64,000 nucleotides of DNA from Dicyema japonicum (lineage: Eukaryota > Dicyemida > Rhombozoa > Dicyemidae). Location: the NCBI GenBank assembly GCA_011109175.1, contig RDEW01000014.1, positions 2,191 to 66,190 of the forward strand, written 5' to 3'. This document shows, in pieces, positions 45,690 to 55,779 of the stretch. Both the position numbers and the translations under genes were made by a program. The stretch's first letter is position 1. Each line of letters starts with the position of its first letter. The notes below the pieces were generated by a model, which was not told the origin of the DNA, did not search any database, and saw only the letters and a program-made list of their open reading frames with translations.

Positions 45690-46500
45690 GGTAAAAACTA
45701 ACTAATTATGTGATCCCAGCCTCCTACAATATCCGAACTCTCTTCGCCTGGTCTTTCTGATGACCCAACCGCATTCCGGAAGCGCCTTCTTTTCCTTCTG
45801 CATAGGAATTCAACCGGCGAAAGCACTTTTTTATAATCGACGAAATTCCTCTACATGGGCCACCTTTTCCTCGAATGGGTTTTCCCAGTTCCTCCTGGAA
45901 AAGTTCAAAAAGATCAATTCTCGAAAGAGTGAATGGCAAATCTCCAGGCGGAGCAGGCATATTAAATAGTAGGAACATTGACTTGTTGGTAGATCTTGTT
46001 GACGTAAGCAGAGGGGGAAGGGGCTCTTCTTTATGATCGCTTTTAAAATGTTCCATTTCCGAAGATCCTAGGCAAGCATCTCCTCTAACGTGACACGAGA
46101 ACGTCATCAAAGAGTCGAAAACTACCCCAAGGATTTTCTGGGTCCGCGTAAAAGGGTATAAGTATCTCCAAAAAACAGTTCGAGTCCATCCTTAAATCTT
46201 CTATCAGTAGTGAAAAAAGGTGAACTAGAATTTAGATGCTGACACACATAACAACATTTGGCAGATAGCCAGTCACATACTCAGTTTTAGGTGTGACTGA
46301 ACAATTGCTCAGCCACGGAAAAAGATGTTATCTTTGAAGCGATAAGTAGGTCGTCCGCATTGGATAAAAACATAGTGTCCATGTCATTGGTAGTAGGTAG
46401 GTCATATATAGGTTGAAAAGGATAGGAGATAAGGGGAGCCTTGACTTGAAGTGGTTTTATCAATCCGGACCCTTCCGCGTTGCCAGTTAAGAAATTTTTC
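45690..46500 (-). mobile_element. LINE family Y, RT and C-terminus
   Basis: The minus strand at 46450-46330 reads LSPILFNLYMTYLL (motif B end) and, shifted, SNADDLLIASKITSFS (motif C with YADD changed to NADD). It then gives VVFDSLMTFSCHV (46120, the LGVxFDxxLTFxxHV box) in a 128-codon frame down to 45724. The 3' end is TGGGATCACATAATTAGTTA at about 45695-45718. Confidence 0.65.
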
Positions 46501-46780
46501 CAGCCATAGCTTAAAGTTCGGAAGTTCGAATTAAAATATAGTGGAATAAAATTAAAATACGTTATTGTAGTTCAACATTCCACTAGAAAACTCTGTGATA
46601 CTGGCGTAATCATTATTATTGATTTACATTAAGTTATATTCTTCGCTTGTATCACTACCAGATGATCCGGTCTGTTATACCCCTACACGCTCTTCTCGAT
46701 ATAGAGATTTTCGGAGTCTGTCTAGATCAGGTATGTCAAACTCAATAAATATTAAAAATATCAAATCATTTAAACTCTTT

Positions 46781-47109
46781 AGCCGGGTGGCTTAGTGGTT
46801 AGGTGTCGGGCTTAAGTGGCTTAGGCTACGGGTTCGAATCTCGCTGCTGTTCACCTGGTGGAAGGTTCCACGCATCTACGATGCAGAAATGGTTTGACGA
46901 GTGACGCCGTCATCAGTGAATACTCACTGCGGAACTGGATTGTCTAGAAAGGACACTCACACAAGAAAAAGAAAAAAAGAAGTGAAGATCATTCCTTGGT
47001 TCTACGATTAGTTAAAATTAACTGTTCTTTACTTAAATAAAGTGTGTGTCCTGCCTATGCGGAGCTATAAAATACTATGGCTCTCGTGAAAAGGCTTTAT
47101 TATTATTAC
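46781..47109 (+). mobile_element. tRNA-derived SINE, copy 2
   Basis: The head AGCCGGGTGGCTTAGTGG carries a pol III A box (46788-46798) and GGTTCGAATCT is the B box (46831-46841), about 33 nt apart as in tRNA genes. The body and a 3' part shared with LINE family Z follow, ending in (TTA)n. Flanking ACTCTTTAG (46774-46782) and ACTCCTTAG (47110-47118) look like a target-site duplication with one mismatch. The tRNA-like cloverleaf is not intact, so this is not a functional tRNA. Confidence 0.88.
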
Positions 47110-47149
47110 ACTCCTTAGTCTTTTTTTGTCAAGAGATCACTCTATCATT

Positions 47150-47640
47150 ACAATTTTTCGTATATCTGAAATGTATTACCAAATTTGACATTGATTGGGG
47201 ATAACAAATTTTCATCAGTCGACCGTTTACTCTGAGAAGATTTGATTGACTTCATGAAGGAAAACAACTGTTCACACCCATAGCTAGAACCGAACATTGC
47301 CATAATCTTAGTTGAAAACTTTCAGAAGTTTGTAAACTTTTCAGGAAGGTATGAATAGAACCCATGTATCCCCATTTAAGGTATTTTGCTGAGTGTAGAA
47401 ACATTTTTCATAGACGATTTGACTTCCATAATTTTAGTTTTGTAAAGAAACACTTGACGTCGTCATACAAGTGAGTGATGAGCTTGTTTTTGCTTGTAAT
47501 TTCACTCAAATGTCCATTAATGCATATTTTATTTCATCTGTGTTTTTGCCTTCTTTCTCAAAAAATTAAGCGATTTATGATCTCAGGAAATAAAATCGTT
47601 TGAACACTTTCTGACACAACATCATTCAACTGATTATGCC
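47150..47640 (-). pseudogene. GTF2IRD2/EPM2AIP1-type hAT transposase, C-terminal relic
   Basis: The minus strand reads NGHLSEITSKNKLITHLYDD and VKCFFTKLKLWKSN (47500-47410), then FQLRLWQCSVLAMGV. The order resembles LNxxLQGxxxxxxxLYxxVxAFxxKLxLW in these transposase-derived proteins. It lies immediately 3' of the SINE. Confidence 0.45.
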
Positions 47641-47904
47641 TTCTAGAAGCTGACTGAATTGGAACGATCGTATATAACAGGGACGTCAAACATGTCATAA
47701 TGAATCTGTAATTTTCATGTTATTTTGTTTTTTCATAGTGAATACCAACATCGTCTTAAATCCGTAAAGTTTAAGAACATTTTCAGAAGTTTCTTGTTTG
47801 AAACAATAAGAAGCAATGTGAAAGCACGTTGGCTATCTTTTATGATTGATATGGGTGTTATGCTCGGAAAGGATGCATTTCACTCCTACCGTAGAAACAA
47901 GATA

Positions 47905-48120
47905 TAGGATATTATCCGACTAATTATGTCATCCTGGTATTTTTTTAGATGTCAGCATTCACGTTGTCCCTCCGCCGTTCCCACAATAGATTATCCCATC
48001 TCTTCCGGAACATGGATTCGGACACGAAGATCGACAACTAAACGCCTATCTGTTGCATTATAGTGCAAGCAGCATTAATGTAGCCGCATTCTCTCAAGCG
48101 TTCTTTATCTTATTTTTTAC
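47905..48120 (-). repeat. LINE family Y 3' end relic
   Basis: The minus strand has a degenerate RT C-terminal tail ending TACCAGGATGACATAATTAG. This is the family Y terminal motif with GGATGA for GGATCA. No other content is recognised. Confidence 0.4.
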
Positions 48121-48124
48121 AAAC

Positions 48125-49309
48125 TAAATAAGTAATCCCGGTACGCTAACTAATTAAGTAATCCCGGTACGCCTCGACAGGATCGAGAGGTTTTTCATGT
48201 GTTCCTCCAGAGTACTCACGGTTTTCCTGAATAGACTACGATCATCTTTCAATAGAGTTTGAAGAGGGTGGGTTTTTTCCCCAAATTTCGTGTATTTGAG
48301 GCCTTTAGCCTTGAATTGAAGAAACGACAGACAGATGAAGCCGGAGCCATTATTTTTGATTGCGGCGTGGTCGAGCATTGGGGGAAAAGATCGGGGGGTA
48401 GATTCGTTAGACGTGCTAGTTTGCCAATTAGGGAATTGATCTTGAGTGAATTTGATATCGAAGCTCTATAGTCCCATGAGGCACAAGCATACTCAATCGT
48501 CGGTTTTAGGAGTTGATTGAACACGAGGCGCATTCCTATGATGGCCTGGACTTCAAGAGCGGTTTTATATATTAAGTTACCTGAGACCCTTTGTCATAAC
48601 GTTCTTCACATGTTGAGAAAATGTCATCAAAGGGTCAAATCTCACTCCCAGGATAGCTTGACGAATCTGTAGTGGTAAGGAGTCTCCATAAATGTTCAAA
48701 TCCAGTGATGTTTTTCTTTTATGTCCGTGTGAAGATTGTATACGTTGATTTATCCCTGGATATGGAAGACGATTCAACTTCAACCAGCCTCCCAGGTCGT
48801 CAATATGTGACTGAAGCTCTAATTTTGCTGTATCCACGTATTTGTTCTGCTAGTGATGATTAGGTCGTCAGCATAAGTAAGATGTATTGAATCTAGTCCT
48901 CCAGGGAGGATAAATCGTTGAAAAATAAGTTGAATAATGCAGAGAGAGGGGCGATCCTTGAGGGACGCCATTTGGTAGGAGACGGGACCTCGATCTTGCG
49001 TGGCCTTATAGAGACACGTCCTCTTCTTCCGGAGAGAAAATTGGCTATCCATTTTTTCAAATCCGTCTGAATGGTTGTGTCAAAAACCTTTTTCGTGAGT
49101 AATGTTCTCGAGACAGAATCGAACGCCTTCTTGATATCTAGGGAAACCACTATTGTCCGTATATGGCGTTTCGGTATGTTGAACCCTTCTGATATAAATT
49201 GAGACAGTGAAGTCAAATGTGTCGTAGTTGAACGCTCACATTTGAAGCCATGTTGAAAGTGGCAGTCTGGCAAATGGGGTTTAATTTTCCAGAGTACGAG
49301 TTTCTCCAT
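48125..49309 (-). mobile_element. LINE family Y, well preserved RT (5' cut by hAT copy)
   Basis: The minus strand reads CHFQHGFKCERSTTTHLTSL, FISEGFNIPKRHIRTIV, SLDIKKAFDSVSRTLLTK (motif A, about 49140) and KKWIANFLSGRRGRV. After one shift it gives GLDSIHLTYADDLIITSRTN (motif C, 48890-48840), QAILGVRFDPLMTFSQHVKN and LLKPTIEYACASWDY. The 3' end carries two tandem copies of CGTACCGGGATTACTTA-TTTAGTT (48125-48175). Only three or four shifts are seen, so it is among the younger copies. The 5' end abuts the hAT copy at 49310. Confidence 0.8.
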
Positions 49310-50477
49310 TAGGCGCGATAATGCTTTATTAACCTAAAAACTAAAAAAATGAACCCAAAAATTTAACTTTATAACTAAACAATAAAACACTAAACTTTTT
49401 GTCACACATACAAATTACATAATTTTCTAAATTTCCTGGTAGAAAATATCTGTTGGATCTAAGAAAATTCTTTATCTCAGAAAAACATCGTTCAACCGAG
49501 CACTAAGTGCTAACAATTCAGAAGTAATGAATACTCGGCAGGAGATATGTGTGAATTAGTCATTTTAATTAAGTTTGAAATGTCATTTTTTGAAGCCTTT
49601 TATTTATGTATTCTTTAATAAATTTGTTGTCATTTTCAAATTGTCACAATCATATGCTTGTTCAATTCTGAAGCGTGTATATTGATAATAATATCTGCAA
49701 TAGCGACATTATTCGGAAACCTGGAATGTTCGAATAGCTTCAGATAAGGTCACATAGACTGCTAACTAACGGTGTGGGAACTCGTACACAGCCTCCGTAA
49801 AACAATTTTCTAAGCCACGGCATAGATAGTTTGTTTAGTGAAATATCAGACTTTATAAATGCTCTGGTTACTTGTATAAATGCTCAATCATCATTTTTTG
49901 AATATTGGTCAATGTGTGCTTGGTGCGATTCGGCAGATTATCTAGAAAAAATACTTGTTATATCGCAAAACCGGAGAGAAAATTGGCTATCCATCTTTCA
50001 AATCCGTCTGAATGGTTGTGTCAAAAACCTTTTCGTGAGTAATGTTCTCGAGACAGAATCGAACGCTTTGATGGGAATTTACAAAATGCCTTTATTTGCG
50101 TTTTCTCGCATTTTATATTACACAAAGAGTCGACAATATAGCGCACCATCCTCAAGAATCATAAATTCTTTAGGATAATACTTTACAATAGCCTTAGCTA
50201 TAATTTGGTACTATTTTGCTATCTTAGGTATGTCAACCAAAAATTTTAGTGGCAAAATATATTATTAATAGTTAATTTAAAAAAAATAAATACATTAAAT
50301 CAAAAATTATAGGTTAAAATAATTTTAACCTTATAATTTTAAATTTTAACTTTTTAACCTAATAATTTTGTTTAATAAACATTTATTTATAATAAAATAT
50401 AGTTAAAAATCATTTTAATGATTATTTATTAACTATTATTATATTTTAACTTTTTTAACTTAGTTTCGCCCTAATGA
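49310..50477 (-). mobile_element. hAT element copy 2 (TAGGGCGAA termini), deleted and rearranged
   Basis: The minus-strand end at 50475 reads TAGGGCGAAACTAAGTTAAA, matching the left end of the plus-strand copy at 60453 over about 160 nt. The part 49310-49800 matches 61250-61700 inverted (transposase C-terminus). The final ~55 nt of the right end are missing. The middle (49960-50070) carries a piece of family Y LINE. Confidence 0.7.
49970..50067 (-). repeat. LINE family Y fragment inside the hAT copy
   Basis: About 95 nt almost identical to 49033-49122 of the neighbouring family Y LINE (GAGAGAAAATTGGCTATCCA through CGAGACAGAATCGAACGC), in the same orientation. Confidence 0.75.
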
Positions 50478-50589
50478 TCACTATGAAAATCGTAGGAGAC
50501 GTTCCATGAAATCTTTGGGGCAATCCTAGAGGAAGCAATGGATATGTCGGGGGAGGTTGGGTTGTCATTTTTTCGGATAGGTGTCCTTG

Positions 50590-50652
50590 TGAAGATGTCA
50601 TCAAAGGGTCAAATGTCACTCCCAGGTTATCAAAGGGTCAAATGTCGATTTT
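50590..50652 (-). repeat. LINE family Y fragment with short tandem repeat
   Basis: GTCATCAAAGGGTCAAATGT followed by CACTCCCAGG matches 48625-48655, and then ATCAAAGGGTCAAATGTC is repeated. Relative to the intact LINE, this piece and the one at 49970 are in reversed order. Confidence 0.65.
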
Positions 50653-51919
50653 AATAATGCGACACTACGTTGTCAATGAGACCATCAAGGCTATTGTATC
50701 ATTCGCAAAGCAAGCATAAAACATACAGTAGAAAATAATAGTTTGCTTTTTCAGTTACTGTTATTTTAAATGGAGTTGAAGCTACATATGAGATGATTAC
50801 AAATCTGGATGTTCCCATTCAATTGGCTAAGAATTCATTGTTCCAGCAATGAGAGTGATATTATGAGATGTAATGGGTGTCGAATCTCTGGAGATTATAA
50901 ACAAAAATATCAATTAGCAAAGATTTTATTCGTTTAAGAATGAAATGGGAAACAAATTCAGATATTAAAAACCACCAAAATTTACCTTCAAATCGATGAG
51001 TTACTAATGGGTGATAATCAGTCAATTCTAAAGGTTTAAGTCTCGTGCCTGTCTACGTGTTCTGCGCAACACCAAATACAGCTGATGGATTTCTGGGAGC
51101 GTCCGCTCTTGGCTGTGACGTTCTTGTTAGCCACCAGTTTCCTTCATTCAAAGGGACTGGGGGTAATAAATGTCAGGTATAAACAGTAATTTCGACAAAA
51201 ACAATAAACTAGTGATTTCGCTTATAATCACTCGGAGAGCACTTCTCGTAAACAGATATAACCAATGAGGCGAAACGGAAACGGTTTTTGAGCCGAACAT
51301 TACAATTGAGGATTTCGAATAAGTGATAAAATACAACACCTATTTTAGCTAAAAACCTAACAAGCAATATTACAAAGATGTCGAGGAAGAACAATCAATT
51401 CAGAACGCGTTATCCTCTGTGTGATTCACATTTGGGATCAGTTTAGTCTATATTTCTGCACTTTTGGTCCCCTCCCAAAATTAAATGATTAACCTGAACT
51501 CTAAGTAAGCGTTGACATTACAAACCTGAACTCTGTGTTATGGGAAGTCTAAAAGAGTGAAGCCTCACTGCTGAGCATATTTGGGCAATGACGAGTGAAG
51601 GAACATTTGTTAAGTAATTTGATGAAGATGAGGTCTTCCTCATCTATCCATCTCATTCCGAATTTGACTCCCTCAATTTGTACTTTTAATTTTTGTATAA
51701 ATTATATCTATTAATTTTACAAACTACCCCCAATGTATCAACCTCCCATAGTCGCGAAGGCCTATTATATCACAGAGGTCTACCCATAACCGATGGAAGC
51801 GATAGAAAACATACATTTTTTATTTTCCTTTCACTGTCGTTCGTCAATATTCGTCCATGTTGGTCATGAATAATTAATATTATTATTATTAAATAAAAAA
51901 ATAATTAATAAAATATAAA
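50653..51919. other. No gene recognised
   Basis: Open frames at 51148-51394 (minus) have no motif. A segment at 51000-51170 is less AT-rich and open on the plus strand but unassignable. Confidence 0.35.
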
Positions 51920-52090
51920 TGGCGGACATTACTATTCTGTGTGATGGTTGCAAAAAGGTATTAAAGAGAAAGTCAGTTAGGACACATAAACTGATTCTTA
52001 GTTACAGTAACTAATATTATTTACAGGTATTACTGATGATGAATAACTACTTGTAATTTAGAAAGTACATGTGTTGACTGTCATGAAACT
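51920..52090 (+). CDS. Short frame with paired CxxC motifs (zinc-finger-like, tentative)
   Basis: ATG at 51920 opens MADITILCDGCKKVLKRK, continuing SVRTHKLILSY. A second open piece near 52055 reads STCVDCHETS. C-x2-C...H...C-x2-C, with C-[VI]-D-C in the second half, resembles the LYAR-type zinc finger. However, the Cys expected four residues after the His is absent and the joining intron (55-61 nt) does not fit the short introns seen elsewhere. It may be chance. Confidence 0.25.
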
Positions 52091-52312
52091 TCCATAAAAT
52101 AATAGATCCCGAGATAACGGTCCTTTTATTGTACTTTCATTTATAATATTTAGAGCCAAAATTTGACTTTATTTTATAACAAAAATAAAAGTCGTGGTGA
52201 AATTAGGAGACCATCACGTGTTAATCCACGAAAAATTACAACTCATAGAAAGTCTACATATATTGAAAAAAATAAGTGAATAAATGATAAGTCACATTTT
52301 CCAGTTATGTTT

Positions 52313-54500
52313 GCTTATCACACATCTTTATGTTCTTTCGTTTTGTTACTCCACCTAAGAGTTATCTTAACAATGTCCGTGAAGAAATCTAAAAGACCTC
52401 AGGGAAATGTTTGAGAAGAATCTGGATCTGAGAAGTCAATAAAAAGCAATTTTTTTATAGCGAACACATTGAGGAGGTCTATAGAAGATAGCACTGGAGG
52501 GATTCTATATTAGAAAATCTATAAAATAAAATTCTGAGAGGAATTCTATATTGGAAGAGAGAGTATAGCAGACAATGTTGAAGGTGACTATATTGTTTCT
52601 GGGTATTCCATTCATAATGATGGGGTCTCATAAGGATAGTTGGTACCCCAGAAAGTAAAAATGATTGAATTACCTCAGAAGGAAAAGTGCAGTTATGAGT
52701 CAATTCACTCAGATGTCAATGAGGAGTCAGCTGTTCAATACATTATCAATAATAAATATTAACTTACCCTAGTGTCTCTAATTAGGCGGTGACAGACATA
52801 TTAAAGAGTGATCTCACTCATATCACAGTTTTTGTGCTTATTTTTTGTCAAAATCTAATAAAAGACAAATAAGTGCATCGTAATGATTCAAAAGCTCTGC
52901 AAATAGATGACTTTGATGGTAGAGAGATTACATGGAATAAATGAGGTTGTCCGTGTTATATATCTTAGGTATTGTCTTATCGTGGAATTCGAGGGAAGAT
53001 GGTTCAACATGTCATAAATATGGTAGTAATCGCATAGAAGACCCCCTGGATGTAGAAGATCTACAAGAGTAATGGTTGTAGGATTGGATACAGTTAATGG
53101 TGAAAATATGGAGTATATGGATGGGGGACGATGGTTATCAATTAATAAATAGGTGGAGTAGAGATTGTAGGAATACTAAAGGAAATGACAGAAGATTATC
53201 TATTATTTATATCATGTGTTTGATCAGAGACTAAAGTCGTGTGTGAGTTCGATGGGTATCTCTACTGTAGTTGGTTGTATAATTTAATAAGATGGGATAT
53301 TTGATTATATTACTCAAACCAACAAAAATATTAGGTGGAGTATATGTGGTTGTAATAGCAGTCATTTTTTGTATTATTATATCATCGGTTATGTTTATGT
53401 ATTTTGGTTGAGGTGGTGACGTGCCTCTCTTGCACAAATGTCTTCTTAATGCACTCAATGCGAGAAATATGGGAGGGTTGAAACGACTTACAGTGCTTAT
53501 CCAGAGATGCATGGAAGTGGAATCTCAAATAGTTAACTTTTCTGGTTCCGCGGACATTGCTAGTAATAATAATTGTTTGTGTAGAGGAAGGGGATGATCA
53601 TGTAGGTTTTTCAAAAGGCTGATGTATTCTTTATTCCTGGTGGCTATTATATGTGATAATTCTATTAGGTGGGTCATATTCTATTAGCAATAGTACTAGA
53701 AAGAATGCTACATAAACATATGTGCTTGATTCTGATGCTACAACGTACACAACTAATTTATAATTGTAGCTACAGTTTACAGAATTATAATAATTATTTT
53801 TTTAATAAAAGTTGTCATGAAAGTCTCCATTATTGCCTGCACGCATCGCGCACGCAATATGAGTTACCTGGAAAAGCCAATGCGTCATTCTAGGTGCACC
53901 TATCAGCTTCTCGGGGAGCCGTCCGATTAACGTAAAAAAACTCAGAAGTCAAACGTCTTAACGGAGATCAAAAGGAAAACGAACCAGTTCGCGAAGCCGT
54001 GGTAATTAAATTTTATGTTGGGGGTTCCCAACCTTTTTCAGCAAGTGCACCACTTTCTTTGTTAAACATAAATTATTTTAAATATTATATGAACTTTGAT
54101 CTCTTGTGTCAAAAACACCACTAGTTAATTAAATGTTGTCAATTTGTTTTGATGTTTATCCATAATTATTAAAATAAGAGCTTTAAAAAAAGTTTGTCAG
54201 AAAACTTTTGTAATATCGCTCTGTGGACCACTCCAGATTCTCGGTGTACCACAGGTGGTCCAACCTGACCACTTTGGGAAACACTGGGCTTGAGAGTATA
54301 ACTCAATTGGAGATGAACAAAACTGCATCACGGCAAACATACAATTTTCTCTTACAGAGGAGTGACAGAATGCTCTCTTCATTCTCTCCTTATGTCGCCC
54401 AAATAATCCCCTTGTGAATAATTGACCCACAAATATCACATGCGGTAAATCTATTCACTCCGAGTGTGTACTCCTGTTTTAGATGATTTTTCTATGACAT
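52313..54500. repeat. Large dispersed repeat, long copy (R1)
   Basis: Shares most of its length with 61755-63235 in the same orientation. Shared landmarks are TTATCACACATCT, TCCACCTAAGAGTTATCTTA, TATTTTGGTTGAGGTGGTGA, TGGTTCCGCGGACATTGCTA and GACCACTCCAGATTCTC. The other copy lacks about 560 bp (roughly 52550-53110 here). On the minus strand both copies encode KNLHDHPLPLHKQLLLLAMS, then AEPEKLT, which I do not recognise. An embedded hAT-like MITE occupies 54012-54296. Confidence 0.75.
54012..54296. mobile_element. hAT-like MITE, copy 1
   Basis: The left end GGGGGTTCCCAACCTTTTTC and the right end GACCACTTTGGGAAACACTG are imperfect inverted repeats of hAT type (CAGxGxTTCCCAA). The ~285-bp interior is AT-rich and non-coding. 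The right part GTACCACAGGTGGTCC is itself a short palindrome-like box. A matching element lies at 62694-63048 within the other repeat copy. Confidence 0.6.
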
Positions 54501-55779
54501 ATTCAGACCATTCGATTTATACATGAATATACTGGTGATATTATTTATTATGTACCTATTTATTGGAGCATTCACACAGTGTTTTAATTAAAAATTTTAT
54601 TAAAAAATTCATATAAATTAATTAAATTATAAACAATAAATTAATGATAATTTTATTTAATCCGAAATTCTAAAATTTAGTTATCTTATATTTATGAATA
54701 CTTTTACCATCTATAATAAATTATATACATTTGTCTATTTTTAAATTACCCTTTTTATAAAAATAATCGCGTAATTAAGAACTACACCTCTGGTTTCCAT
54801 AAGTTCAATCCACTGGATTTTGATCTATAAATTTTATAATTTGGAGATTTTTATTTCACGGCAAAAATGGACCATATAATAAGATGCCTTGTCCACAAGA
54901 GTTCATGCTATCCTTTTGGAGTATTCCGAAACGGATCAAAACAAACCCTGAATACAAAAAAGGTTATCTTCCTTACCCATAAAGAACACAGTAAAACTCA
55001 AACAACTAATAAAACTATTGTTTATTGAAAAGTTACGAAACCCGCAAAAATCCTTTTTGATCAATATTCGGATTTACTGACAAACACCAATTTTCAAAAT
55101 TACTTTTTTCTATCTCGAACAAGTCTGAAGAAAATCTGTCTTTCTTTACGAAATTGAATGTTTGTGGGACAAATGACATCACGTGAAGCTTGGGGCTCCC
55201 GTTTTTATTTGCTTTGACGAGTTTATACGACTACTTTGTGAAAACGCACACTGTCCTAAGTGATTGATAATTTTAGCAATTTTACAATCTGAAAAGTCAA
55301 AAAACGACCCATCGTAATATGAGCGGATTTTTGTTGCCATTCCTCTCCATATGCCTATTACATTTACAATAACATTAACAATTTATTAACGAAAGTGTGA
55401 AGAGTTATTTGGATGGATATTACATCTGAATCCTACCTTAAAGATTAAACTATAGACCTGGAACCTCCCTCCTATATTTATTCTCTCAAACTGTTCTTTC
55501 AGTCTTTTGTGATTTTTTGGATCTTTGATTTACTTCTGAAATCGTCGATCCGTTTTTTCAACAGTCCGGCTAATTTACAATAGCAGCATATTTTCCTCCT
55601 CGCTTAGACCGGCAATCAACTTCCTGTTAAGGGAGAACTTAATTGCAGCTCTCATTGATTATCTATGAGGATGAGATAATTTCTTTCTGAGAAAAGAACA
55701 ATCCCTCCCCACCAATACAGTAAGCAGGGAAGATATCTCCAATATTATTATTATTATTATTATTATTTAAGCAAAAGAA
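54501..55779. other. No gene recognised; microsatellite at 55744-55768
   Basis: AT-rich. 54840-55010 is a diverged inverted match of 26990-27200 (shared ACCCATAAAGAACACAGTAA). An (ATT)n run sits at 55744-55768, just downstream of the family Y 3' end. Confidence 0.45.

Noticed and set aside
46781-46860. Possible tRNA gene (A and B boxes correctly spaced)
   Set aside because: The acceptor stem cannot be closed and the sequence continues into a repeated SINE body also found at 1372-1702, so it is a tRNA-derived SINE head.
51920-52260. LYAR-type zinc-finger host gene
   Set aside because: Two CxxC pairs fit, but the fourth ligand is missing, the joining intron would be 55-61 nt, and the expected following motif (H..C.SE) is absent; kept only as a low-confidence frame.
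53669-53893. 74-codon plus-strand frame in the R1 repeat
   Set aside because: No motif and not conserved as an open frame in the second repeat copy; the minus-strand frame is conserved instead.
55744-55768. (ATT)n run as a CRISPR or satellite array
   Set aside because: A simple short microsatellite without spacers, probably the tail of a LINE 3' end.
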